Part shown: positions 14,814-22,569 of the stretch, piece after piece
Position numbering within the stretch: the first letter of the stretch is position 1
How the letters are laid out: every line of letters begins with the position of its first letter
DNA from: a virus
Virus record (IMG/VR): IMGVR_UViG_3300047366_000094
Location: 1 to 23,766 of that record
Reading direction: 5' to 3' (one strand)
DNA: 23,766 nt
Made by a program: the position numbers and the translations under genes
The notes under the pieces: model-generated
The model's input: only the letters and a program-made list of their open reading frames with translations
What the model was told of the DNA's origin: nothing
Databases searched by the model: none

Positions 14814-16569
14814 CGTCTTTTGCTTCCGCTGCGAGCGGGACTTTGAGCCCGAGTTGCTCGCCCGCTTGGACGATTGACCATTCGAGTTGGAACTTGGCAT
14901 CATTCAGAATGTGTGGTGCTACGGATAGCTGGATTTCGTCGTGGATCCATCCAAGCCATTGGAAGTCGTCGCCCCATTTATACCCCAGTTCAATGAACTG
15001 TGCAAAGGCGATGTTGTTCCACAGCTTACAGCAGATGGCTCCAGCACTTTGGAGTAAGTAGTTGGTAGCTGCGTGTCGCTTTCCTTGTAAACGTATTGGT
15101 CTGCCATCGAGAGCGACCAACACGTCAGAATCAGCCCGACGGTTGATATGCGCGAGAAGTGGTTCCAACCCAGGAATAGCCGCCAAAAATTTTTCCCGGA
15201 TTTCTTTGCCGAGTTTTCTGGCATGGACATCATCTAAGGTGTTGTCAAGGGACAGGGCTAACTTTTTATCGGAAGCCCCGTAGATAAACCCATAAGTAAG
15301 GGTCTTCACTTCTTTCCTTGTACAACCCACACGGTCTGCATTCTGTTGATGGATGTCTCCGTTGATTACAACGTCAGCGAAAGCACCATTATCGAAATAA
15401 GACAAATAATGCCCAAGCATCCTAAGCTCCAAGCCGGAAGCATCTGCACCCAACTGGATCCGATCATGACCAGGATTAAATAGTTCGCGGCAACGAGGAT
15501 CCGAACTCGTCTGGCCCAGATTTGGTCGGCTGTGCGCGTTTCTCCCTGTGTTCGTAGCCAGTTGGCAGGTGTGGTGAATCCTTCCCTCCTTGGTGACCAT
15601 CTTGAGCCAGGCGTTTGTGCCGTCGCTGAGTTGTCCAAGGGCTTTCTGAAGTTCCAGAATCCGTGCGAAGGTTCTAGCTTCTTCAGTGTCGATGGCTTTA
15701 AGTACTCCTTCATCGATCTTCGGGTTCCCGGTATCTGTGAACTGTTCTGGTTTCCAACCACGCCAGGTAGCAAAAGCAAAAGCAATGTGCTGCCTGCTGG
15801 TGGGGTTGAACTCCTTCAGCTTAGTAAATTCAGCACCCTCAATGTAGCCCTTTGTCTTGTTGTTGCGCTTGGGGGTCATACTCCCACCGTCCACATACGG
15901 GAACGTCTCTCGCATGTGGTCAGCAAGTTGATCCATCTCTGTTCGGAGAGTGGATTCAAGCTTCTGTGCTTTCTCAACATTAAAGGGCCAGCCAGACCAC
16001 TCTTGTAGAGACATGATTTTTGCAGTCTCATGCTCGATGTGGATGGCGCAGTCGTACAGGCGGATCTCCTTGTAGAAGGTCTGCAGCAGCGACTCACAAA
16101 CATGCACGTCCTGTTCGCAATAGTCTTCCATCTCAACGGACCACTCAGACCAATCGGTTGACTTACCGAACTGTCCCTTGTAGTTGCCGAGACGATAGCC
16201 CCATGCTTCTAGACTGTGCCTGCCATACAGTTGACCAGCCATGCCAGGTGGCCGCTTCCTGATGTCCTCTGAGAGGATATTGGTGCGGAACATCCGTGAC
16301 AGGATGAGGGTGTCAAATGTCTTTCCTGAGTACTCAAAGAAAGGAAACAAGTGCTTGATCACTGGGAGGTCAAACCCCAGGATGTTGTGGCCAACCAACA
16401 CATCAGCCTCAGCCAATAGGTTGATGCCTGTGGTGATTGATTCTGTGTTACCAACGTCGTTGTACCTGTTCACCTGGCCGGTTTCGAGGTCCTTGGTAAC
16501 AATGCAGTGGATACAGCTCAAGCCTTTACGCGGAAGGCCGTCTGTTTCAATGTCGAACAGTAGCTTCAT
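14788..16569 (-). CDS. Family A DNA polymerase, T7 gp5-like
   Basis: A 593-residue protein. The N-terminal 3'-5' exonuclease has LFDIETDGL (D6, E8), GHNILGFD (D67) and EDYCEQDV (Y150, D154). The polymerase has motif A GADASGLELR (D376), motif B RKEVKTLTYGFIYG (R418, K422, Y426, aligning with T7 R518, K522, Y526) and motif C WIHDEIQL (D545). It ends WADCH, like the WAICH of T7. T7 gp5 has 704 residues. Much of the difference lies in the thumb: only about 30 residues (224-253) separate ETF from FNPTSR, against about 72 in T7, where the thioredoxin-binding loop is. The start overlaps the previous stop by 4 bases (ATGA). Confidence 0.96.
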   Translation of the reverse strand: MKLLFDIETDGLPRKGLSCIHCIVTKDLETGQVNRYNDVGNTESITTGINLLAEADVLVGHNILGFDLPVIKHLFPFFEYSGKTFDTLILSRMFRTNILSEDIRKRPPGMAGQLYGRHSLEAWGYRLGNYKGQFGKSTDWSEWSVEMEDYCEQDVHVCESLLQTFYKEIRLYDCAIHIEHETAKIMSLQEWSGWPFNVEKAQKLESTLRTEMDQLADHMRETFPYVDGGSMTPKRNNKTKGYIEGAEFTKLKEFNPTSRQHIAFAFATWRGWKPEQFTDTGNPKIDEGVLKAIDTEEARTFARILELQKALGQLSDGTNAWLKMVTKEGRIHHTCQLATNTGRNAHSRPNLGQTSSDPRCRELFNPGHDRIQLGADASGLELRMLGHYLSYFDNGAFADVVINGDIHQQNADRVGCTRKEVKTLTYGFIYGASDKKLALSLDNTLDDVHARKLGKEIREKFLAAIPGLEPLLAHINRRADSDVLVALDGRPIRLQGKRHAATNYLLQSAGAICCKLWNNIAFAQFIELGYKWGDDFQWLGWIHDEIQLSVAPHILNDAKFQLEWSIVQAGEQLGLKVPLAAEAKDGATWADCH

Positions 16570-16754
16570 AGTGACCAGTTGCCAGGTTCTTCACGATCAA
16601 GCTTGGCTTGCGTAACGAAGTCAGGCTTGCCACATTCTGTGCAGAAGTATCCATCAGGATCCATCTCAGAATAAAAGAATGTGGTGGATCCACAGGAACA
16701 AAAGCCTCTCTGTTCATCTATGTCAAAAGGGAAGTCCTCGGTCATCGGTGTCAT
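16566..16754 (-). CDS. Small four-cysteine (zinc-ribbon-like) protein
   Basis: A 62-residue acidic protein with C19-S-C21 and C38-T-E-C41, spaced like a small zinc ribbon (FCSCGSTTFFY ... GYFCTECGKPDFV). The two pairs are separated by aromatic and acidic residues. It sits between primase-helicase and DNA polymerase, overlapping the primase end by 32 bases (23 if the second in-frame ATG at 16745 is used) and the polymerase start by 4 bases. T7 has small genes of unknown role in the same interval, but I recognise no family. A nucleic acid or protein-binding role in the replisome is a guess from position and the cysteine pattern. Confidence 0.75.
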   Translation of the reverse strand: MTPMTEDFPFDIDEQRGFCSCGSTTFFYSEMDPDGYFCTECGKPDFVTQAKLDREEPGNWSL

Positions 16755-18339
16755 CAGCGGGTGTGTTGAACTCTGCTGTCAAATCTTCGACCATTCTACC
16801 TGTGTTTTCTTGGTATGACACCACCGTAGCCTTGCCACATTTGCCATTGAAACGATTTTTTAAGCATCGAACAACGGTTGCAGTTTGACCAGAGGATACG
16901 GAGCGTTCGAGCGAAAGTACAAGGTCACTGAGTTGCACAATGCTGTGACTTCCCCTGAGTTGTCCCAGGCTTACAGCAAGGCCATCCTCGTGTCCTTTGT
17001 CGCCCTGTGGCCTACGCAGGTGGCTGATAAGAATCATGCCAACACTGGTCTCTTCCACAAAACTCCGTAGCTTTGTCATGGTGACATCGATAAGCTTGCG
17101 CTCATCATGACTGTCATTGCCTGACATCAAGATAGAAAGGTGATCAAGGATTATCCATCGAACCCCTTTCGCCTGTACTGCGAACCGACAATCGCTGAGG
17201 ATTGCATCTGGATCAACCGATCCAAAACCGTCACGAAGAAATACCTGGCCCGTACCAATGGATTGATCGAACGCTTGCTTGAAATCTTCGTCAGGTAGTT
17301 CATTGTTCAGATGAAGTGGGCGGTTGGCCTTAATCGACATCAGCCGGAGGGCTGTGCGTTGTAGACCTTCCTCCATGGCAATGTAGAGAACCTTGAACCC
17401 TTGGTCAACCAGACTCTGAGCAACTTCACCACATACGGTGCTTTTGCCCACGCCTGAGCCTGCGGTGAGGGTCACCAGCTCAGACAGCCTCAGACCACCA
17501 ACCATGTTGTTCAGCCCAACGTAGGGCCAGTCAGCGTCTTTGCCGTGGAGAGGCTTACGAACCAGATCAAACAGGTCGCTCGCATCAACAACGGTCTTTG
17601 GCGAGTATGGCTTCTTTTGCCAGAATGCCTGGCGGATGGCTTCTGCATCCTTGGCCACTATGGCCTCGTTGGCATCCTTGTACTCAGACAGCCGGGCAAT
17701 GAATACCTTGGCGTGGTTGAACAGCTGAGCACATTCCTGTGCTGCAAGCTGGCCAGCATCGTCTGAGTCGAACAGCAGAACAATTTCGTCGTATCTATCA
17801 ACGAACTTGTATTGGTGCTGGAGGCTACGCTTGGCCGACTTTGCTCCGTTGTCAAGGCTGACGACGGGCCAGTTGGGCCGAGCTTGCCAGACACTCATGG
17901 CGTCTAGCTCACCTTCAGTAATTACAAGGGTCTTGTTGTTACCCTTGGCGCCACCAAACAGCTGTTGTCCAAACAGTTGGTGGTCTTCATTCTTGCCGGA
18001 CCAGGAAAACTCCTTGTCAACATTGCGAGCCTTGAAGGCTACAAGCTGGCCCCCACTGTTGTAGTAGGGAAAGCGCAGAGTTTTGGTGTAAGCATCATAG
18101 CGGACATTGAACTTTTTACAAGTGTCCTCTAGGATTGCTCTTCCTTTGAGGGGTATGATGTCCCCGGTGAAGTCCATGGTGCGTTGCGGCTTGTGAAAAG
18201 AAACTGAACCATCGCCATGCTCATAATGGCCACAAGAGAAGCAGTGAGCATGATTGTCGCTATAGCGAGCAAGGGCATCACTACTTCCACAGGCAGAGCA
18301 TGGCTCATGGCGTACAAACTCACTGTCGGAGTCAATCAT
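16723..18339 (-). CDS. DNA primase-helicase, T7 gp4-like
   Basis: A 538-residue protein (T7 gp4A has 566). Domains in order: a primase zinc-binding domain with C14, C17, C33 and C36; a TOPRIM RNA polymerase domain with TEGELDAMS (E142) and LLFDSDDAG (D191, D193); a linker; and a RecA-like hexameric helicase with Walker A GSGVGKST (294-301), Walker B IILDHLS (D399), the ISHLRRP strand-end sensor and a central DNA-binding loop near GQLRGSHSI. It unwinds the fork and makes primers for the polymerase. The C-terminus is acidic and ends in phenylalanine (DDTDDRGLPF), like the T7 gp4 tail that contacts the polymerase. Start by ATGA overlap with the small basic gene. Confidence 0.96.
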   Translation of the reverse strand: MIDSDSEFVRHEPCSACGSSDALARYSDNHAHCFSCGHYEHGDGSVSFHKPQRTMDFTGDIIPLKGRAILEDTCKKFNVRYDAYTKTLRFPYYNSGGQLVAFKARNVDKEFSWSGKNEDHQLFGQQLFGGAKGNNKTLVITEGELDAMSVWQARPNWPVVSLDNGAKSAKRSLQHQYKFVDRYDEIVLLFDSDDAGQLAAQECAQLFNHAKVFIARLSEYKDANEAIVAKDAEAIRQAFWQKKPYSPKTVVDASDLFDLVRKPLHGKDADWPYVGLNNMVGGLRLSELVTLTAGSGVGKSTVCGEVAQSLVDQGFKVLYIAMEEGLQRTALRLMSIKANRPLHLNNELPDEDFKQAFDQSIGTGQVFLRDGFGSVDPDAILSDCRFAVQAKGVRWIILDHLSILMSGNDSHDERKLIDVTMTKLRSFVEETSVGMILISHLRRPQGDKGHEDGLAVSLGQLRGSHSIVQLSDLVLSLERSVSSGQTATVVRCLKNRFNGKCGKATVVSYQENTGRMVEDLTAEFNTPADDTDDRGLPF

Positions 18340-18443
18340 CGGCGACCCTGGCCACGGTAGGCTTTACCGTTTTTCTTGGGTCGCTTGCTCTTTTTCTTTT
18401 TACCAATGAACACCTTACCAGCAAGTGATTTGGTGATTTTCAT
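18336..18443 (-). CDS. Tiny highly basic protein between endonuclease and primase
   Basis: A 35-residue frame (MKITKSLAGKVFIGKKKKSK and then RPKKNGKAYRGQGRR) exactly fills the 100 bases between endonuclease I and the primase-helicase. Its ATG overlaps the endonuclease stop by 4 bases (ATGA), and its stop overlaps the primase ATG by 4 bases, so both junctions fit this genome's coupling pattern. About half of the residues are Lys or Arg, and there is no acidic residue at all. It should bind nucleic acid or an acidic partner. No family is recognised. T7 has its lysozyme gene (3.5) at this place, and this protein is unrelated to it. Confidence 0.7.
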   Translation of the reverse strand: MKITKSLAGKVFIGKKKKSKRPKKNGKAYRGQGRR

Positions 18444-18796
18444 TCGAGCCAGTCAGAGGGAATGTTACGCTCATGGCACCAAGGGAAACCGTTTTTAGTT
18501 GCCCACATGCCATAAGTCGTTTTAGATTGTTTAGTCAATGTGTTATGTGGAGACTGAAAGACTAAACGGATGTCCAGATCTGGATGCTGCTTTTTGACGG
18601 CAAGCATTTTTCTTCTGTCTTCCGGTTTGAAATAGCCCTTAGCCTCCAGAATAACTCCATTGGGTAGTATGAAGTCTGGTTTGTAAACGGCTTCGATCTT
18701 GTAATCAAGTTTGAGGGATTCATATTCAAAGGCGAATCCATTCAGGTCTAACCACTTAGCTAACCGTTCCTCCAGACGAGAACGGTAGCCGGCCAT
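18440..18796 (-). CDS. Endonuclease I (Holliday junction resolvase), T7 gp3-like
   Basis: A 118-residue protein that aligns by eye along most of T7 gp3 (149 residues): RSRLEERLAKWL, then FEYESLKLDYKI, the core YKPDFILPNGVILEAKGYFK, RRKMLAVKKQHPDLDIRLVF and TTYGMWATKNGF. The PD-(D/E)xK active site is present: E9, D41, E51 and K53. T7 gp3 cuts branched DNA and, with the exonuclease, breaks down host DNA to supply nucleotides. This copy lacks about 11 N-terminal residues and the basic C-terminal tail of T7 gp3. The neighbouring 35-residue basic protein resembles such a tail in composition only. The start overlaps the SSB stop by one base (TAATG). Confidence 0.95.
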   Translation of the reverse strand: MAGYRSRLEERLAKWLDLNGFAFEYESLKLDYKIEAVYKPDFILPNGVILEAKGYFKPEDRRKMLAVKKQHPDLDIRLVFQSPHNTLTKQSKTTYGMWATKNGFPWCHERNIPSDWLE

Positions 18797-19356
18797 TAGA
18801 ACGGAATGTCGTCGTCAGAGTCTTGAGTTTCGTTGGGAACATAAGCAGGAGATGAGGCTTTGAAACCATCAACCTTGCCAAAGATCTTGGCAACGTCTTC
18901 GGTGTCCAGATCTCCAGAGTCAGAGCCACCGGGGCCAACAAGCTTGATGACTTGGGCACCTTTGACTTTGAGGCTCAGTCCAACTTTGGAAGCCATGGTG
19001 TATGGCTTCAGATCGATGATCAGGCGGACCTTAGTACCTTTCCAGATAGGGGTCTCCAGATCAACGGGTTGTCCCTCGGTGTCAATCCAGGGGAACATCG
19101 GCTTACCCTGCTCACCGCCATAGCTGTATTTGATGAAGCCAGACTCATCCCATTTGGGAAGTTCTTTGGTGAATCGCTTGCCTGCCATTTGGTTCTCACC
19201 CCATGACATAGCATTCTCATACGTCTCATCAAACTTGCCAAGCGTTTCCTTGTCAACAGAAAAGGAGAAGCAGCAGTTGTTGTATTTGCCAGATGGTTTG
19301 AGGGCATTTACATAGCCCTCCAGTGTGGTGTCAACGATGAAGCGGGATTCAGACAT
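18796..19356 (-). CDS. Single-stranded DNA-binding protein, T7 gp2.5-like
   Basis: I start at the ATG at 19356 (MSESRFIVDTTLEGYVNALK), which overlaps the previous stop by 8 bases (ATGTCTGA). The open frame continues upstream to 19455, but that part lies in the preceding gene. The 186-residue protein has an OB-fold-like beta-rich core (for example KVRLIIDLKPYTMASKVGLSLK, cut here by about residues 109-130) and ends in an acidic tail, QDSDDDIPF. T7 gp2.5 (232 residues) also ends in acidic residues and phenylalanine. That tail binds the polymerase and helicase. The DDDIPF end is identical in style to bacterial SSB tails. It coats single-stranded DNA at the fork. The position between RNA polymerase and endonuclease I matches T7. 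Confidence 0.9.
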   Translation of the reverse strand: MSESRFIVDTTLEGYVNALKPSGKYNNCCFSFSVDKETLGKFDETYENAMSWGENQMAGKRFTKELPKWDESGFIKYSYGGEQGKPMFPWIDTEGQPVDLETPIWKGTKVRLIIDLKPYTMASKVGLSLKVKGAQVIKLVGPGGSDSGDLDTEDVAKIFGKVDGFKASSPAYVPNETQDSDDDIPF

Positions 19357-19513
19357 CGTAAAGCAGCTCGGTGTAGTCAGCAATGAGCGTTCGACGCTCG
19401 TGTTCAACAAGGCAATCATAGACCTCCCAGACAGAATTGTCAAGCTGTGGATCATAGAGCCTTTCGGCTAGGTCCCACAAACGGGAGTCTAGATAATCAT
19501 CCTTCTTCGTCAT
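19349..19513 (-). CDS. Small unknown acidic protein upstream of SSB
   Basis: A 54-residue protein from the ATG at 19513 (MTKKDDYLDSRLWDLAERLY), overlapping the end of the 93-residue gene by 17 bases. The frame is open to 19579, but the extra N-terminus is arginine-rich shadow sequence. It is predicted to be mostly helical, with several Trp and Tyr residues and a net negative charge. Its stop overlaps the SSB start by 8 bases. No family is recognised. In T7 the host RNA polymerase inhibitor gp2 lies directly upstream of gp2.5, so the position would fit a small host-takeover protein, but no sequence similarity to gp2 is visible. Confidence 0.7.
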   Translation of the reverse strand: MTKKDDYLDSRLWDLAERLYDPQLDNSVWEVYDCLVEHERRTLIADYTELLYDV

Positions 19514-19778
19514 CGGAGGTGTCCGCAAGTGTGCTGAAAGCCTCGTCGTACGCCTCCAGACACTCCACGACATTGCCACCGTTTAGGGCAGCAACCATGA
19601 AGGCACAGTTAGACAGCTCTTCTACCATGTAGGTGAAGAAGTCCAGATCTGTGTCAAAGCGTTCGACCTCTGCTTCGTATTCTTCGTAGATGTTTTCAAT
19701 GACACTCTGCTGCATACCGAAGTACTCAGCGTAGCGTTCAAGGTTGGCAGTCAAGCCATGGTAACTGGTGGTGGTCAT
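19497..19778 (-). CDS. Small acidic unknown protein downstream of RNA polymerase
   Basis: A 93-residue protein starting MTTTSYHGLTANLERYAEYF. It is strongly acidic (IYEEYEAEVERFDTDLDFF near residues 30-48, ending TSDDEEG) and probably all-helical. Its ATG overlaps the RNA polymerase stop by one base (TGATG), so it should be translated with the polymerase message. No family is recognised. A small acidic protein made early next to the polymerase could act as an inhibitor or DNA mimic, but nothing beyond charge supports that. Confidence 0.8.
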   Translation of the reverse strand: MTTTSYHGLTANLERYAEYFGMQQSVIENIYEEYEAEVERFDTDLDFFTYMVEELSNCAFMVAALNGGNVVECLEAYDEAFSTLADTSDDEEG

Positions 19779-22123
19779 CAGCAGAAAAAATAGGAACTTG
19801 CTTGAACATCGTTGATGTCCAGTGTGTTCTTCATGATGGACTCGTCAAAGTCAACGCCAACTTCTTTGGCCCAGTTTTCGAGCACAGGTTCGGAGTAGAT
19901 CTTGACGAACTCATCACGAATCTTCTTACCCATTTCATCCATATCGCATGACCGACCCAAGACACAATCATGAATCACTGTAAAGGGTTTTTCCCAATCA
20001 GCAAACGTGTTGTGAATCAGGGCAGCATCGATCGAATGTACCAGATTGGGACTGGCTGCTGTCTTTGACTTTTGTAGATCAACCTGACGCTCTTCATAGG
20101 GTTTGAGTAACTCTGTTCTGAGTCGTTGACCCAAGAGTTTGGTGTTGACCATTTCACAGTCGTTCTTGCGGTACTCCTGTACAACAGGAAAACCAGAAGG
20201 GGTAGTCCAAGTAATAAATTGTTTGCCTTGTTTGATGGCTTCTCCTGCTGCCTTCTGAATAAAATCCATAGACGCACAAGGACCAGCAAACACCTCTCTC
20301 ACTGCATAGCGATAGATGGCTTTGACAATTGCTTGAAGTTCCCCCTTCTCAAGTTCGACACCCTTTAGTTCTTGACGAATGTAATCTCGTGCGGAGTTCT
20401 CCGTCACCCCATATGGCGTGGTCATCACCGTTCTCTTGCAAGTTTTCCTTGTAATCAATTGGTGAAGATGTCCAGGAAGAATCTCCTTCGCCTTGTCGGC
20501 AACAATGGCATACCCGTCAGACGGTTTCGTTGTGGGGACAACGTTGACCATTGCTGCTGCTGTCTTGTCCAGTGCAATCGCACTAAGATGCTGTAGACCA
20601 GAACAAGTAGCATCAACTGAGATAGGATGGGATGAGTGAGACTTGCTCTTAACAATGACACATTCATAGAACTCGATGGCTGAAGAAATAAAAGACCAAG
20701 GCTCTTCGGCTTGTGACCATTCAGGGATGGTTCCCTTCGGGTCAGTAGCAACACGAGTGATGAGGTTGTGGTTGTTAGCCACCCACTCAATTCTCTCGTT
20801 CATCGGTGCTTTGTCAAGTCCATTGCCCCAAGTCGTAGCTACCTGAAAAGATAACCACCACTCATTGACAGGACCAGACTCAGCAAAGATCAAAAGCGCC
20901 TTGTCGAAATCGGTTCCCTGTGGGGACAGGGATGTGGCTATTGGGTAGACCCGACCACGGAAATCGAAACTCCAACCATGCCAGAAGGCTTCTTCGTCTT
21001 TGTACTTATTTGCAACAAACAAGCACTCAGTCGTTCGATAGTTTTTCTGCGCCAGTGCAGCATTCTTGTCTTCGATCTCTGTTCGAGCTCGTCGATAAGC
21101 AAGCTTGTCTTCCTCAGAAGCAGACTCCCAAGGATCTGGCTTTGGCGGTGGAGGCAATGGCTCCTCAGCTCTGAACTTACCCACACTGATGCGGTGTTCA
21201 TGGCAGAAATTGGCTATCTCCAAAACCGCAGGGTTGATGCGGTATGGAACCTTCTGTAACCGGTTCAGCGCCCGCATTGCGGAGCTTTCCGGTATTAGGT
21301 GGCACCTTCTTGGGGCATGGCTCCGAACCAGCTTGTTGAGCTGCCTCAATTCGTTGGTCAGATACCCCCCTCGATTCTTCCCATCCCAGTCGTTTGGCTC
21401 ACACAGCATGGGCCACAGGCAGGCAGCAAAGCTCTCAGACTGCGCTAGCAGCGCCTCCTTGGCCTCCAAAAACTCTTTTGAGTAGGTGACTATGCGAAGG
21501 CTCTTCTTGGCTGTCTTCTGAGCGATCCGCACATTGACCCATCCAGTCGCTGTTGCCAGACGATCAAGGCACCATCCACCAACGAGGTGGCGCACAGCAG
21601 GCGACCAGTGCAAAGCCTTCACATTGTTCTTCCGCATTGCTGCTCGGAACCGTTGGACCTTGTACAGGTACCCCTTGTGGGCATGGATGAACAGGTTGGC
21701 TTGAGCAAAGAGATCCTTGTGCTCTGCTGCAAACTGATCCAGCATGATCTGATCAAAGACCAGCCGACCAATGTGGGCAGACACTGCGGCGTAGGTTGGA
21801 TGATCCAAACGCCGAGCACCAAGCACATCCAGCACACCCTTGGCAGTGATCAAAGCAATCACCGCAGGGTCGCTGTCTTTCACAGCCAGAACAGCCTCTG
21901 CCTTTTCAGAAGGCCATCCTTGGCTGATTCGATGAACCTTGCTCTGGATCTCATCGGTGATCTTTTCAAGTCCAGCCTTGATAAATGCACTGCCATAGGT
22001 GGTGGCAGATGCGTAGGTCCTCTCCTCTGCCGTCCGCGTCCTTTCACGGAGGCGTTTGATCGCTTCGGTTCGTGCATCGAGTTCACGCTGAAATTGGCGG
22101 GCGAGTTGCTCTTTTGTTGCCAT
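19778..22123 (-). CDS. Single-subunit DNA-directed RNA polymerase, T7 gp1-like
   Basis: A 781-residue protein (T7 RNA polymerase has 883, with the shortfall largely N-terminal). Motifs are clear: DFRGRVYP (387-394), motif A SVDATCSGLQHLSA with catalytic D504, motif B KRTVMTTPYGVT with K563, R564 and Y571 (T7 K631, R632, Y639), and motif C VHSIDAALIHNT with catalytic D699 (T7 D812). The specificity loop (about 648-672) keeps LGQ but differs from T7 at promoter-contacting positions. The C-terminus reads ASSYFFC, like the FAFA foot of T7 in hydrophobicity, but with a terminal Cys. It transcribes replication and virion genes from phage promoters. The start overlaps the previous stop by one base. 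Confidence 0.97.
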   Translation of the reverse strand: MATKEQLARQFQRELDARTEAIKRLRERTRTAEERTYASATTYGSAFIKAGLEKITDEIQSKVHRISQGWPSEKAEAVLAVKDSDPAVIALITAKGVLDVLGARRLDHPTYAAVSAHIGRLVFDQIMLDQFAAEHKDLFAQANLFIHAHKGYLYKVQRFRAAMRKNNVKALHWSPAVRHLVGGWCLDRLATATGWVNVRIAQKTAKKSLRIVTYSKEFLEAKEALLAQSESFAACLWPMLCEPNDWDGKNRGGYLTNELRQLNKLVRSHAPRRCHLIPESSAMRALNRLQKVPYRINPAVLEIANFCHEHRISVGKFRAEEPLPPPPKPDPWESASEEDKLAYRRARTEIEDKNAALAQKNYRTTECLFVANKYKDEEAFWHGWSFDFRGRVYPIATSLSPQGTDFDKALLIFAESGPVNEWWLSFQVATTWGNGLDKAPMNERIEWVANNHNLITRVATDPKGTIPEWSQAEEPWSFISSAIEFYECVIVKSKSHSSHPISVDATCSGLQHLSAIALDKTAAAMVNVVPTTKPSDGYAIVADKAKEILPGHLHQLITRKTCKRTVMTTPYGVTENSARDYIRQELKGVELEKGELQAIVKAIYRYAVREVFAGPCASMDFIQKAAGEAIKQGKQFITWTTPSGFPVVQEYRKNDCEMVNTKLLGQRLRTELLKPYEERQVDLQKSKTAASPNLVHSIDAALIHNTFADWEKPFTVIHDCVLGRSCDMDEMGKKIRDEFVKIYSEPVLENWAKEVGVDFDESIMKNTLDINDVQASSYFFC

Positions 22124-22398
22124 CAGTTGTGGATGTTCTTCCTGGCTTTGCGGATAACAATTATGTTGGAGATAACACTGATAAGATGTTGGGTCTGTTC
22201 AATCTCGTCTTCGGATCCGTCCAATCCAAGTTGAGCAACCAACAATCTACCTGCGTCGTCTCCAGGCTCATCGGGGTCCAAGACATCGGAGTGAGCATTG
22301 ACTTGGCCAATGAGGTCTGTGCATCTGTCAACAGCAACGTGCTGTAAAGTATAAAGCAGATCATCATATTCCTCACTGTTTGGGGTGGGAAATGCCAT
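22123..22398 (-). CDS. Small unknown acidic protein upstream of RNA polymerase
   Basis: A 91-residue protein starting MAFPTPNSEEYDDLLYTLQH. It is acidic in the middle (DVLDPDEPGDDAGR, GLDGSEDEIEQ) and ends in a hydrophobic and basic segment (HLISVISNIIVIRKARKN). It overlaps the upstream gene by 26 bases and the RNA polymerase ATG by one base (TGATG). No family is recognised. The coupling to the polymerase suggests it is made together with it. The C-terminal segment is too short and too charged at its edges to be called a membrane helix with confidence. Confidence 0.7.
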   Translation of the reverse strand: MAFPTPNSEEYDDLLYTLQHVAVDRCTDLIGQVNAHSDVLDPDEPGDDAGRLLVAQLGLDGSEDEIEQTQHLISVISNIIVIRKARKNIHN

Positions 22399-22567
22399 TG
22401 CGTTTCGCTCGGTTGAAGGACTGAATAGCCAAGGCAGTAGCTAACGCTTTCTTGCCAAGGTAGGAGTACTGTTTGATCTTATTCTGTTTTGCTAGCTTCC
22501 TGAGTTGACGCCAGGTGAGCACATCCTCAAGGTGGTGAGCTAGCATATCAACCGTGATGATTTCCAT
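22373..22567 (-). CDS. Small Rho-N/SAP-like helical protein
   Basis: A 64-residue basic protein starting MEIITVDMLAHHLEDVLTWR. Residues about 19-50 (WRQLRKLAKQNKIKQYSYL followed by GKKALATALAI) look like the helix-extended loop-helix of Rho N-terminal or SAP domains, where an LR-LAK element is followed by a basic loop and a K--L---I helix. Such domains bind nucleic acid. The assignment is by pattern only. It starts 2 bases after the stop of the small membrane protein gene and overlaps the next gene by 26 bases. A role in DNA or RNA binding early in infection is possible. Confidence 0.7.
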   Translation of the reverse strand: MEIITVDMLAHHLEDVLTWRQLRKLAKQNKIKQYSYLGKKALATALAIQSFNRAKRNGISHPKQ

Positions 22568-22569
22568 AG

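Noticed and set aside
14814-14903. N-terminal extension of the exonuclease from the ATG at 14903
   Set aside because: It is Ser/Lys/Arg low-complexity sequence coded inside the polymerase gene. T7-type exonucleases begin near the IDAD motif. Kept only as an alternative start.
21587-22234. 215-residue plus-strand frame opposite the RNA polymerase
   Set aside because: It is a complement shadow of the polymerase gene. Its composition is not protein-like and no family resemblance is visible.
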